A stretch of 64,000 nucleotides of DNA, taken from positions 62,001 to 126,000 of the forward strand of contig JAWWNJ010000110.1 of the NCBI GenBank assembly GCA_037176885.1, read 5' to 3'. The translations under genes and the position numbers were made by a program. This document shows positions 34,109-47,524 of this stretch, one piece after another. The notes beneath the pieces were generated by a model. It ran no database searches and had not been told where the DNA came from. It saw only the letters and a program-made list of their open reading frames with translations. This DNA comes from Favolaschia claudopus (lineage: Eukaryota; Basidiomycota; Agaricomycetes; Agaricales; Mycenaceae). The first letter of the stretch is position 1; every line of letters starts with the position of its first letter.

Positions 34109-35402
34109 ACCCAGTGCCAGATTTTCTCTGGCAACGAAGTGCTCTCGTGCTTCCCGACAGGCAATACCGTCGTGACGCAGCATCAATGGGCCGATTTCGT
34201 CTGTGCGCGCCAATTTTGCTTTTTTTCGACTTGATGAATTCATTTTTTCGAAGGGAACTCGAATAATCCCGACTTCACTCAGACGGATCGTGTAGACGTT
34301 TACCTCTTTCATGGCGACTCGTTGGAGCAAGTTTTGATGATGCCCAACCAGGTCAATCCAAGAGGGCAGGCGGGCGTCGTCTCCCAACAGGTGAATGATA
34401 CGTGGTGGGGTACGAGAGGAGTAGATTGGAACGGCAGCAATATTTCCTACCCGTTCTACTGGCTCATTGCTCGTCATGGCGAGTCCTTGGATGATGGGAG
34501 GCCGAAGCCGCAGGCAACGTTCTCCGCCATTCGTGAGTGCTCTGCAGCGTTTTATCCTCCTGAATCTTGAATCCCATACCTCAGAAACGACGTTCGCTGA
34601 CTCTGTCCTGGCCACTATGTCCAGTACGAGCAGGGAGTCGACACAAACAGACACGACGACATCCCCGACGTCATCAGCAGGCGTCGTTTTGACCACAACT
34701 ATCAGCGGTACTGCCACAACGATAACCGTCCCAGCAACCCCGAATCATAATATACAAGACAATTCAGGTCATTCCTCATTTCCGACTTGGGCTATCGTCC
34801 TCACAGTTCTCGGAATCGTCTTGGTGGTCGCGATCTTGGCTCTCATGGTATATGCGATTCTCTATCTAAGATCGCGGGACAAACGCGAGCGATATCAAGT
34901 CCGCTCGAGCACCCCGGATATGGCGGCAGCCGACTCTGCTGCTCCTGCAGTTGCGGTTGCCGGGGGTGGTCTCGCTCGAGACACGAGCGGCACATCCCAC
35001 GGGCACGACCGGACGACCTCCCCCCAACGCACCACTTCCCCCGATTCCACACAGTCACACCCCGAGGTCCGCCCCTTCTCCGGCTCTGACGCTGCGATCA
35101 TGGCGAATGCGTTCCGTGCACAGCTGCGGCAGACATCGGGACAACCACTAGATGAGGAGGACGACGACGATATGGACAGGGAGAGGGAAGGCGAGCATGA
35201 CATCGCGACGCCCATGCGTGCGCAGAGTCCGGAAAGGCCTGATGCGGAGCGGGAGCGGGAGACGCTTTTGCGGAGGGGGCTGAGCGAGGGCACCGATATA
35301 CGGAGTGTAGACTCCATACGGGGGGTGCGCGTCGAATCGTCGAGCGACGGACATGGGCGGACGTCGGCGGCTTCTCCTCCGCCGAATCGCGTTTCACTTT
35401 GA
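34109..35402 (+). CDS. Single-pass membrane protein with Ser/Thr-rich stalk (5' end missing)
   Basis: Exons from 34109 read CQIFSGNEVLSCFPTGNTVV, WADFV-WNSNNPDF, VDVYLFHGDS, WWGTRGVDWNGSNISYPFYW and FYWLIARHGESLDDGRPKPQ, an ectodomain with N-glycosylation sites. A Ser/Thr-rich stalk follows, then a transmembrane helix TWAIVLTVLGIVLVVAILAL, then the basic stop LRSRDKRERYQ. The roughly 170-residue cytoplasmic tail is disordered, with an acidic run (DEEDDDDMDRERE). This layout is common for basidiomycete cell-surface proteins of unknown function. Introns at about 34198-34255 and 34532-34584 fit well. The signal peptide exon is not identified. Function unknown; a sensor-like or wall-linked role is a guess. 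Confidence 0.75.
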
Positions 35403-35473
35403 CGGCGTTCTCCCGCCGTCCGCAGTCTTCTTCTCCTCGTGTCGTCTCATTAGGCAGCATGTGGGCGGACTAC

Positions 35474-35522
35474 TGCGGAAACGTCGCTTGTTTACGTGCG
35501 CGGCGTAAACGACGTTTATGGA
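35474..35522. terminator. Imperfect hairpin after the membrane protein gene
   Basis: AAACGTCG ... TTTACG pairs with CGTAAA ... CGACGTTT around a GC-rich loop, with a 4-base bulge on the left side. It starts about 75 bp after the stop codon. It could be a 3' UTR structure; fungal termination does not need such hairpins, so its role is uncertain. Confidence 0.35.
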
Positions 35523-36282
35523 GGGTATTAGGCCCTCCACCTCTTTGTGCTTCAGCCTGAGCCTCTACCTTGCGCCCCTTTACCCCCGACTCCCCCACCA
35601 TCGCCTTATCCATTCTCAGCCCTGAATTCCGCTTCCATATCATAGAATGCGCACATTAATCTCAGACCCTGGTGATGCCTTCCCATCTTCCATATTCATG
35701 CTTCCCTGCATCGGGCAATACATCTTCACCGTCGTGAACGAATCCACCCTTCATATCTCCTCAGGGTTCTTTTGTCTAGCCACGTCGAGGTCAGACACCA
35801 GGATCCCCTCCGTATGTCATATCAAGCCCCCACGAACCATTGACGATCGCGATATTCTTATCTTGTTCCCGTTGTAAGTATTCTTCTACAATGGATAGAC
35901 TTCTTGTGCCTCGAACGGACGCATACGCGTATACGATTCACGAACACTACACTTCGTCACTTCGCTTGTATCATACGTTTCGTACCGTACCGTACCCTCC
36001 CTACATACGTGTGGTCGTTTTTCGCATATCCTTATACCCTTGGACTTGCATATACTTTAGTGTTTACATTACACTACTTTCTTGTATTCGCTGCCTCCCC
36101 TTCACCCTGGCTCGCACGTACTTACTACATCATCATGGACCTGAGACCCATTAATACCACACAAATCAATGCAATGCACAGTAGATTCGCCTGAAACATG
36201 GAAGCTAGGTATATACAGTAATTAAAACGACGAGGTACGCGGCTAGAATGAAGGTACAGTAAGATGATCCTCAAGGGTAGAT
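35523..36282. other. Intergenic between convergent genes
   Basis: 3' regions of the membrane protein gene and the pRiA4/MYND gene. AT-rich pyrimidine stretches, no gene recognised. Confidence 0.4.
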
Positions 36283-38077
36283 TCACGAGGATTCAAGGAA
36301 ATGCGCGGGGTTACATTCTTTGAGCTTCGCCTGGCGTCCTGCGCAGAGACGTTTGTGCTCTTTCTTCCAATGTGCTGCCTGACACCTATCATAACCCGGT
36401 CAGCCCCGAAGAAAGCCAAAGCACAGAAGCCTACTCACTCTCTGCCGCAATAATACACCTTCAGGCAGGCAGCACACATCCGCGGGTCCGATATCGGCTT
36501 CCCGCAGCTGGCGCACAGTGCGTCCGCGCGTTTATCACGTCGGTCGCGTACAACCTCCGTCTGCTGGAAGAACCCCTTCAAGGGACTATCCCGCGAGAAC
36601 GGGTTGAAGGAGCTCGCATCTGGGAAGCTGACTGTGCGGTGTGTGCCCTTCGGCACACTGTCCCCGCCGAATCCGCGTCCTGCGGCAAACGGGTTGCCAA
36701 TAGCACCCTTCTTGGGTCCGGAGGGCACGCTAGCGGGCGAGGCGAGCGCGTCGGCGATGCGTTTCTGCGCCGCCGGGAGATTGAAGAAGGTGGGGTCGAA
36801 ACGCCAGCGGAGACCGAGGCGGAGGATGTCGGGATCGTTGAGGTAGTTCATGGATTGTGCGATTTCGGCGTGTCTGGAGGGGAAGGTGTCCGTGGGGGAG
36901 TCGAGGGATTGGAGGTATTTTTTCCAGTTGTAGGGACCTTGGCCGTCTTCGCGCGGGCAGGCGCCGCCGCCAGCGAGGAGAGCCACTTTGCCGTCTGATT
37001 CCGAGGCAGGGAGGATAGATTCGATGTAGATGTCGTGGAACCAATGGTCTCCCTGAAGTTGGGCGTGAGCATCAAGGAATAAAGACCCAAGGAGAAAGAT
37101 TTACCAAGTCGTATATGTAGTGGAAGCCAGGCTTTTTTGTGTTCGGGTCAGGGAGTATGTCTGCGAGTGTGAACCCATCGTCGTCAAGGTAGGTGTGGCC
37201 ATTGTCTTTCAGCCACATCAGGTCGATGTGCTGATACAGCATGTTAACATTAGGAATCGCAGACCAAAGTAGAGACTTACACTGGCTCCGGGTGCCCCAT
37301 ATTGTGCCCCGTCGCTATCATCGATGAAAAGATATCCGTGGTAATTTCGCGTCCAGCCCAATGCCGGCGCTAAGATTTTGTCTTGAAAGACGCTGACCTT
37401 CGTCGCGCCGGCGACTTTGATGCGTCGCCACATGAGGCAATCCGCGGTCGAGGCGCGATCGACCGAGGCGCGCAGCCGAATGGTGAGGATAAAGTCGCGT
37501 GTTTGTCGTTCTGGGTCTTGGGCTCTAGCAGCAGCGATGCGCTCTCGCTGTCCAGGCATTCATTCAGTTTCGTCGTCGCATGTTGACGTAAAATCGCAGC
37601 TCACTTTCTTTTCCATGAGCGCCTGGATAAACTGTGCCTGCGGCTGCAGCTCGCGGTGATACATGCACTTGATCATTGCATTATCTCGTAGCAGGCGTCG
37701 TTGCATGGCTTCGACCATAGAGAGCTCTACAGAGTTGTCAAGTTCAACGATGCCCCAGTCTAGTGTGTCGCCACGAAGGTGCCGTCTTGGCTTGAAATTG
37801 GCGGGATCTACCGGTCCAAGGGGTCGGGCTGAGGGTATGGCACCGAGAAAAGAAAGACAAACCGGACAGGTATACAGGATGTATCGCCTTAAGATCATCT
37901 TGGGGTAAGAATTTCTACATGGATGGTGCTCGTCAAGGACTCGGACTCGCAAAGGGTCGAAGGAATGTAGCCACTGACGACAAATGTCTTCCTTCCATTG
38001 ATTATGCGTGGGCGAAGCAGTTTCACTTGTTCCTTGCGATTCTTTGCTGACTCGGGTGATTCGGTATAGGGTGGCAT
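36283..38077 (-). CDS. pRiA4b ORF-3-like domain protein with C-terminal MYND zinc finger
   Basis: Start ATG 38077 (MPPYTESPESAKNRKEQVKL). About five exons join in phase. The middle shows the plasmid pRiA4b ORF-3 family pattern: FILTIRL, VFQDKILAPALGW, HYIYDLGDHWFHDIYIE and GGGACPREDGQGPYNWKKYL. The C-terminus is a MYND finger, CASCGK ... CAACLKVYYCGREC ... HWKKEHKRLC, completed across a 56 bp intron at about 36391-36436 and ending ESS-stop at 36283. The pRiA4 domain is of unknown function; MYND fingers usually bind proline-rich partners. The protein is intact by my splicing, about 500 residues. It is convergent with the membrane protein gene. Confidence 0.85.
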
Positions 38078-38724
38078 AGCGTGGAGTCGAGAGTAGAGGT
38101 ATCAGGGTATCGGCGAGGGGAAACAAAGGTGAAAGAAAGAAAAAGGCAAACGCGTAGGATCACGTTCACGTGTATCAATTGTCACATCACAACGGCGTGT
38201 GTCTTGTTTCTTGATCCGGAATTTGCCGGCAATCATCCTCTTCTTTTGCTCTCTCATCTCGGAGTCGTGCCAAGGCAGGAGAACTTGGCCTCTTGCAAGG
38301 GGGCACCGGCAATCTAACCGGTGACTAAGGGCTGGTTAGTTAGTCCGGCCGCCAGGCCGGAAAAAAAAATTGACCCCCCCAAAATTTGAGCGGGAATGAG
38401 CTTCTGGTAGTCTGTTTGAGTAAGAAGCACTGGTGCTAGGTCTACATGTGGGTTTCTAGGGGTTGTAGTGTCGCTCCGCTGGAGTCACTGTCAATGTGGC
38501 TTTGTTTGGCCCAACTGTCAACCTAATGTTGCTATGTTTTGCCTTCCAAAAAAGGTTGGAAAGCATCCAACCTGCTCTGGCTACTCTCTCAAGCCATTAG
38601 GACAGTAACTGAGCCCCCAATAGATTTATTTTTGCGATGAACTTCAGGTCAACGCAGTCCGGCGACTTAACCGTGAGAACATACTGCCTTATATAGTGCT
38701 TACGTTAGTTAGTTAGTCCAGCCC
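38078..38724. other. Intergenic with short repeats
   Basis: Promoter side of the pRiA4/MYND gene. At 38325-38365 a GGGCTGGTTAGTTAGTCCGG motif recurs in altered form at 38704-38727 (GTTAGTTAGTCCAGCCC), and CCGGCCGCCAGGCCGG forms a small palindrome. It may be the remnant of a small non-autonomous element between about 38325 and 38727. Confidence 0.35.
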
Positions 38725-38995
38725 AGACACAGGGGGAATAAGCAAATATCTGACGGCGAGGTATCCAGAAGATATGCGAAAAACAGTTACAATGCCTTTC
38801 GAATAACAGACGACAAAGAGTGTGAAAGGTATCCACAGTTTATGAGAAAGACATGCCTTAATCAGGATGTTCTTTGCACGTCTTTTGAATACTTTCTTTG
38901 TCAGATATTGGAAAGGCATTGTAACTGTGTTTCACATTTCTTTCGCATATTTGGCGGGGAGACATTCGCTTATCTCCCCTGTGAGAGGTCGAAAA
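38725..38995. repeat. Imperfect inverted repeat of a coding fragment
   Basis: The minus strand of 38725-38817 and the plus strand of about 38893-38990 both read YxKGIVTVFxIS, then YLAxR, then LIxPVxG. The two copies point away from each other with a loop of about 75 bp. Several differences are synonymous in this frame (GTT/GTG, ATA/ATT, TAC/TAT, CTC/TTG, GCC/GCG), which suggests descent from a translated sequence. The protein is not recognised. Either side is only a fragment. Confidence 0.6.
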
Positions 38996-39777
38996 AGAAA
39001 AAAAATGGCCCTATATATTTTTTTAGAATGCCGGTGCCCCCTTGGCCTCTTGTCCATCAATTTCTTTCACTCGGGCGTACATTGGCTGTCTTCCCATATT
39101 TAGCCCAGTACTCGCGAAGAGACTGCCCATTCCAGGACCGTTGCTCATGGGATTGCATGGGATTCGAGTTGTCGAGATCTCTGGGAGAGCGCCGCTGCGC
39201 AGTGAGGTGCACAGGTGTAGTAGATGATCCCTATCCTTCCTTCCTTCCACGGGTGATCCGCGTTTCTTGCGTGTGTGACAGCTCTCCCAGTCAACCGTGA
39301 AGCTGGTGGCTTACCCGGGACCTTGGGGCTTGGGCTGAATATTATCGGGGCTCGTCGCCAGTCATTTTGCTGCATATCCCTTTCGGTAATATAACAGCCC
39401 GCATGTTTTCGTGATTTAATGATTTTCAAGTTGCGTTCCCGCTACACTTTCAAACAGCTTTGTCAGAGTAATACTAGTGGAATGAACTTTCAAATCAAAC
39501 GCCGTGACACCTCTTTCTCAATCACTATTCCCTTCGGCTGTTCCTTGTCTCTAGCTTGGCTCACTGCCGGTTGACCGCGTCGCAGTTTAGGCACAGTCTC
39601 TTCAGCTTCATTATCAAGAGCTCTCGGTGGACCCGACGGGTTACCCGTGGCTGCATGCTTACTATCAACTTGTAGTAACCCAGGAGGAAGAAGCACCGTC
39701 GGCCCGGTAGCGGGGCCCGCTATATCATATCCTCTGACTCCGTTTCTTTCCAGTCGTTCCCATACGTTCACACCAGA
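38996..39777. other. Upstream region of the P450 gene
   Basis: No gene recognised. Short frames on both strands only. Confidence 0.35.
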
Positions 39778-39787
39778 TATTTAAAAG
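39778..39787 (+). promoter_or_regulatory. TATA box of the P450 gene
   Basis: TATTTAAAAG lies about 45 bp before the ATG at 39829, with a C-rich leader ending CACCACC-ATG. Confidence 0.6.
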
Positions 39788-39828
39788 GATAGTTCTGTCG
39801 TCTATCGCCTCCATTCACTCACACCACC

Positions 39829-42156
39829 ATGTCTTCGACGTACTACTTTGGAATACCCGGAATCGTCGCGTTACTCCTCCTCTGGTTATGCACCAAGCTC
39901 ATCTTATATGTCTGGCGCAAATCACACACTGTCACTACAGAACTATTAGGCCCGCCCAGCACCAGCCGCATTCTCGGACTCACTCGCGAACTCATTGAGA
40001 CGAAAGACATGAGCACCACTTACGAGGAATGGGCTACGCGGTACGGACCAGCATTCCAAGTTCCCCTTATGTTCGGACGCAAGAAGGTGGTCATCACGGA
40101 CCCGAAGGCGCTGGTTCACTTCTACAACTCGGAACGCTCTATATATACAAGGCCGGAGAACGATAGGATATTTCTGGGTAAAACTGTGCGTGAGCGTTTC
40201 GTTCAATACAACAGGGCATTCAATTGACTTGAACTTCCACCACAGTTTGGACGAAATGTTATCTGGGCTGAGGGTGATATGCACAAACGGTCTGTCTGAC
40301 TTGTTTGTCGTATGTGACGAGACTTCATTACTCAAGAGCATGTCACCGCAGGCAGAGGAAGGCTCTCACTCCCGCGTTCAGCAACGCTGCGATCCGGAGG
40401 CTCACCGCAGTTTTCTATGATTCGGCGTACAAAGTCTGTCACCGTCAATGTAGCCGCTAACTTGATTTTCATATTATCTATGAAGCTGAAAGCCTTCTGG
40501 GACGCAACACTCGAGTCCAGCCCCGATAATTCTGCGGTCATCGAGGTCGAAGAATGGTACGCCTGTTTCGAACCTCATTTTGGATAGCGTTCACAACATT
40601 CGGCAGGATGAATCGTGTCGCGTATGTTCTCTTACGAGGAATCGTCAAAACGGTCATTGAATTTTCTTCAGTCTTGACAGCATCGGTATCGCCGGCTTCT
40701 CTCACGACTTCCGCTACCTCGAAGGCCAACAATCGGCCGTCACCGCCGCCTTCGAGGCGATGAGTATGTCCGACCAAGGAATGGTTACCGCAGCCATCTT
40801 TGCGCTGAGCATCTACTTCCCGTTCCTGTTCAACATCCCGACGCAGCGCCTGCGGACTTTCCGGGAGTTGCGAAGAAGTTTATACGTTATCGCAGAAAAG
40901 TTGTTGAGCAATACCCGTCGGGAGAAGGAGGGGGGTATGGGGGAGGAGTTTACAGATAAATCTGTGATTGGTCTGCTTCGTACGTTATTCAACTCGATCT
41001 TTCAAAGTTGTTGGTGGAGGATTGACTGAAATTTGTTGTAGTCAAGGCGGAGCTCCGCGACGCTGGCGAGTTGTACATGACTCAGGAGGAGGTTGTTGCT
41101 CAGGTATGTCCAACTCTGTTTTCTTTCTCGTTTTGATCAAAAGGAGATAACCTGTATTTCTAGATGGTAAATATCCGGTTTGCATCCTAAATTCTAACTT
41201 ACCGTTCATTGCCGTAGAATCTACTGTTGGTAGCAGGTGTGTCCGAGTTGTGGCTCGTTTTCTTTCATATATTTACGCCTTCCAGGATACGAAACGACGT
41301 CAGGCGAGTGATACAACACACATCTGCTTCACTGATTGCTGAAATCTCGGCGGTGGGACTTCAGTCAGCCTCACGGTGCGCTGCTTCTCTTTTCAACGAT
41401 CAGCACAAATCACTCATCCTCCTTCCAGTGGGCGCTCATAGAATTAGCCAAACACCCTGAGAAACAAGACAAATTACGCAAAGATCTTGCTCAGTTTGGC
41501 GGAACAGATCCGACTTGGGACCAGCTCGTATCTCTGACTGAGTTGCCCTATCTCGACGCCACAGTGCAGGAAGTCTTGCGATTGCATCCCCCGGTCACAG
41601 AGACCCTGAGAGTTGTAAGCCAATTTGCCACGCAATATATTGGTTTGACTTAGACATAGGCGTCCCGCGACGATGTGATTCCTCTCGGCACACCGGTCCT
41701 CACTCCGTCGGGCGAAACCATCTCGCACATCACTATCGCGCAAGGCACCTCGGTCATGTCCCCCCTTCGATGTATCAACCGATCCGAAGCTCTCTGGGGC
41801 CCGGATGCGAAAGAATTCAGACCAGAGCGCTGGCTCGATGACCAGATCAATCAACTCCCAGCGAAAGACCTTCAAGGACATCGACACATCCTCTCGTTCC
41901 ACGACGGTCCGCGAACGTGTTTGGGGAAATCGTTTGCGTTGGCTGAGTTCAAGGCGCGTTCTACGTCGTTATATTCATTCCACAGCTCAGACTTGTACGG
42001 TAGGCGGTTTTGTCAGTGTTGATTCGGAATTATGTTTTCGAATTTCCCGACGGACCGAACACGGAGATTGAGACACAGGTAGCGCTCGTACCGCGTCCGA
42101 AGGTCGTTGGGCAGAACGGCGCCAAAGTCCCGCTCAGAGTTAGGCGTGTAGACTAG
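39829..42156 (+). CDS. Cytochrome P450 monooxygenase
   Basis: ER-anchored haem monooxygenase of the fungal multi-exon type. The N-terminus MSSTYYFGIPGIVALLLLWL is a membrane anchor. Further marks are WAEGDMHKRQRKALTPAFS (C-helix WxxxR region), the I-helix LLLVAGYETTS, EVLRLHPP (ExxR), FRPERW, and the haem loop SFHDGPRTCLGK with the Cys ligand. The last exon encodes RNYVFEFPDGPNTEIET and ends at TAG 42154-42156. About 14 exons. Exons of 3 nt (41164-41166), 19 nt (41218-41236), 18 nt (41286-41303) and 11 nt (41365-41375) are needed to keep the I-helix in frame. Two introns appear to use GC donors (41304 and near 41957). No disabling change seen. It may belong to the cluster starting at 45.6 kb, but 3.4 kb of repeats separate them. 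Confidence 0.93.
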
Positions 42157-42607
42157 CCACTTGTGTAATTTAGTCGTAATGCTTGGTTTCAACCGTGCGA
42201 ATTCTGGAATTATCCTTGATGACTTGGAATGAGTCGAGTTGGGAGGAGTTGTCCCCAATTTAAATACTCCCTCTTGATACAAGCCTTTGAAACAGAGTTG
42301 GCCTCCTCTGAAATATTTTGTGGAATGTTCCTGCAATTCGTTCAAATTCCGTAAACAATCAACCGTGTGAACCTGACTATGTCGTATCACGCCGGCGAAT
42401 AAACAATGGTCAACCCAACACCGCCAATGTCGATCCGACTCAACAACGAGCATCGATTCGTTTTGCAAAGAATAAGTAGTACACAACTTCGAGGTGTTTG
42501 GTGAGATTTCGGTGAGAGTAGAGTACATACATCAGTATTCTGCGTTCAAAAAGTTAGTTGCCCGTGCTGGGTCTAATGCATCTAACTCGAAGAAATTCCT
42601 GTCGGAA
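42157..42607. other. 3' flank of the P450 gene
   Basis: No gene recognised. A 171-codon minus-strand frame (42013-42528) overlaps the last P450 exon and has no motif. Confidence 0.35.
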
Positions 42608-42750
42608 TTGTAGATTGGTTGTGTAGAATGGGGCGAGCCAGGCGACCAGAGTTGACGCAGAGCCTCGGCCGTCTCGTTCGATTCCTGCATTCGCCATCCG
42701 ATCGAAGGTACGTGATTCCTTTTTTTTTTCTTCTCCCTTTTTCTTATTGC
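42608..42750 (+). mobile_element. tRNA-derived SINE-like copy 5
   Basis: Head TTGGTTGTGTAGAATGG, a tRNA-like body with B box TCGTTCGATTCC, CATTCGCCATCC, and a long T/C-rich tail (ten T then CTTCTCCCTTTTTC). Head, B box and tail order match the copies in the palindrome arms. Confidence 0.6.
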
Positions 42751-45603
42751 GTGGCCGGAGCTGGTACTGGTGGAATTTGTTGCTTAGCCGAATTCGAGAG
42801 AGCTGATACTCTAGAGCAGATGAGGTCCTCGTTGACAAAGGACATCGGTGCGTGGCACGAAGCTCCTGAAGTTGCCCTTAAAGCCTCCGAGCCTCAGGAG
42901 CGGGAAGCTCGGCCGATGGGATCCGACAAACTTACCTCAGTTGCCAACGACGACGACGACGATGACGATAACTCGTCTTCAGGAAGCCTTGGGCGCTAAC
43001 ATATCGCCATGAGGAGAGGCTACTGAGGTCTCCTCGTGCTGTCGCCCTTGCTGCCAGCCCTCAGCCCGTCGTATTAGGAGAATACACTTTATAGGCTAAA
43101 GGAATCCCATTCAAACTTTCCCCAGTTGCGTCCAGGGCAGCGTGCAGCTGCTCCCCGAATGTGCCTGTACGGGTTGGTTGTCCTTCGTCGGCCGCTACAA
43201 ATGGCCATGCGATACTCAGCACAAGGTGCGATACCTCTCATTTCCAGGCTTCACACATTTTTGACGCAGTTGGCAACTAGACCAGTAGTCGACGATCCGT
43301 CGTAACCCACGGTTACCCACCTCGAAATAAGGTCTTTTCTCTTGTTCTCCTGGTTTTGCACGCACCGTGAGGTGTCCGGACGAATACGCTGTACGTCACG
43401 AATACCGCCGCGTTCGGGATGGGACATATTCTAGAGCAGCTACGCGTGCATGCTGCACTCTGTCTTGTCCGAGTCGTCTCCCAGGAGATGGAGCACTTGA
43501 AACCGTGATATTGTTGCCGCTGGCTTGCGAGATAGACGGTGCTTCGACGGTGCGAGCACAGTCGAGGGTCGCTTTCAGGCGCGACTGTAGCTGTCTTTTC
43601 ACCTCGTTTACCCTCAGTGCGGAACGTCCCAACCTTGTCGCATGCGCTGGCGGCATCGAGACATTGCACGACTACACTAAGCTCGGAAGACGGACCCTTA
43701 CTTATCATTGGTGCACCTCGCGTCGGGCCCGCGTTCGTTGTCTACGTTCAGACTCCGCGGCTCAGATGCATCTCGCTCTCATCGCTCCTCATGCCTGTCC
43801 GCCGCCACCCTGCTTCGCTCGATCCCGGGCTTGACGAGTCTACAGCGTCTCTGTATCGGTTTCCTCCATACTCCGGTCAAATCAGGGTCATCATGACAGC
43901 GACTCCCGAGTCCGTTCGTCCGCTTTTGGTGGAACGTAGAAGCAGGGGGCACCTACCTGCGGCGCGGGCGTTGACCAAGTGAAGGGTTAGGAGGGTGAAG
44001 AGCGTTTTGCGGCTGCCGACCTTGCGACTCATGCACTTGCCACCCCCCATTCCGATGGTATTCGCTGTGGTGCGGAGAATACGGAGGAAGCAAGCGGCCC
44101 CGACGCCGAATGGGTCGAGTGGGTGGTGGTGACATGTGGCTTGGGTGGGAGCTATGTACTGAGGGCGGGAACAAGAACGAGCAGGAGGCACAGGCGAGGA
44201 TATTGACAAGTGCGGTTAGGACGGTGGTGGAGCCGACTCTTGGTTCCTCCGCGCAACCCCAGCTACGCTCTGTATTCCTTCTATCTCCTGAGTGACGTCC
44301 GTATGGCCACTGAGACACGGTGGCCCAGGGGAAAGTCTCCGCTTCGACCGCCTCGTTGTGGCACGCAGATCTTGCTATGCTTCCGCCGCTGGTCTCTTGA
44401 CTCCAGCACGCATTCGTCGACAAGAAAGTCGGAGCGCGGATGTCGGCGATTCCCCTGCGCCAGAATTCCACGTGAAAGCCGCAACGACGGTTACGACGAG
44501 CGCGGGGAGCAGTGAAAGAGGGTATGAGATGGTCGCACGTCGAGGGCATCTGCTGGTGTAATAGATCCGCCATTTCAAGCGTCCTGGTGACCAGCCGTCG
44601 TGCGTGCAGTCCCTCATTCAAGTCCTCCCTCTGAACTCACCAAATGTAAAGGTTCCTCAGGTACATGACGCTACGCGTCGAGAGTCATACCTGCTTCGAC
44701 CTTATGCTTTCGATAGCTCCCACATGCGGCTTCTGTGGAGGATACCCATGTCCCTTTAATGATTGGTCGGGATACGAGAACAAGTGTATACAAACACAGT
44801 ACCTATCGCACCTAAGTGCACGCCCGGAAGTGCCTACTGCAAGCCATCGCCGACAGCGGACGCAGGACTGATCTGCTATCTCTTCAACCCCCAACAATCG
44901 TCCACAGGAACCTCCTCGACGCCGCACGATTTCTCTTTAGCACCTCTACACTCTGCGCAGGCAACACCACGGATCTTCCCCAGCGGTCGAGAGTGTCCAT
45001 CGGGCCAGAAGATAGGGAGCGCATGTTGGTGCGTCGAGCATTCGGTTCGGAGCGCACCATGCATGCCTTTGCACATCGAGCCGTAATCTCTGTGTTCCTC
45101 TTCACCATACGACTGCCCCGCATGTCCGTGCCCGCGACATGTTTCCTGAATCCTGTGTACTGGACCGAATTGGCGGCGCTGGGGGAGGATAAGGCTACCA
45201 CGACTTGTTGTCGAGGAGCGGAGGACGCGGATTTGAGCTCCTGAGTGGTCGGATATTGGAGGGGTCGGTCAGACTACAGTGGCATGCCACATGTACAGAA
45301 AAGCGGGCCCGGGAATTGCCGAATCCGTCACAGCCACTGATAGGCTCTTCACTTTGCTTTCACTTCAGTCCTTCTTTTCAAGTTGTCGTCTCATGTCTAC
45401 CGCATCGGTCGCCACTCTAGCTAGGTTTGGCCTAGTAAAGCTCTCCGTTTTTCCCCTGGCCCGTCGAAGCAGGTATCTGGCATGAAGAGACTTTGGTCGC
45501 GGACCCTTCCTTGGTGGAATAACCTTCCAAACGTGCTTAACGGTTCTCATTATACGTGTCTACTCTATTGTAGTGTTCAAGCTCCACCCGATACGTACTC
45601 CGC
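42751..45603. repeat. Degenerate repeat field between the P450 and the cluster
   Basis: 43150-43900 is related to 27.5-28.3 kb (shared TGTCTACGTTC-GACTCCGC, CTGTACGGGTTG, GTCCGGACG). Long GC-rich frames exist on both strands but overlap and have no motifs. A frame at 44665-45086 is Cys-rich (CGFCGGYPCPFNDWSGYENK, then KCTPGSAYC) and could be a relic or a small secreted protein; it has no defined start. An acidic run encoded at about 42949-42974 (DDDDDDD) is low complexity. Confidence 0.4.

Positions 45604-47524
<1,921 letters not shown>

Noticed and set aside
43953..44621. 222-codon minus-strand frame as a gene
   Set aside because: It lies in a degenerate repeat field with equally open frames on the other strand and carries no recognisable domain.
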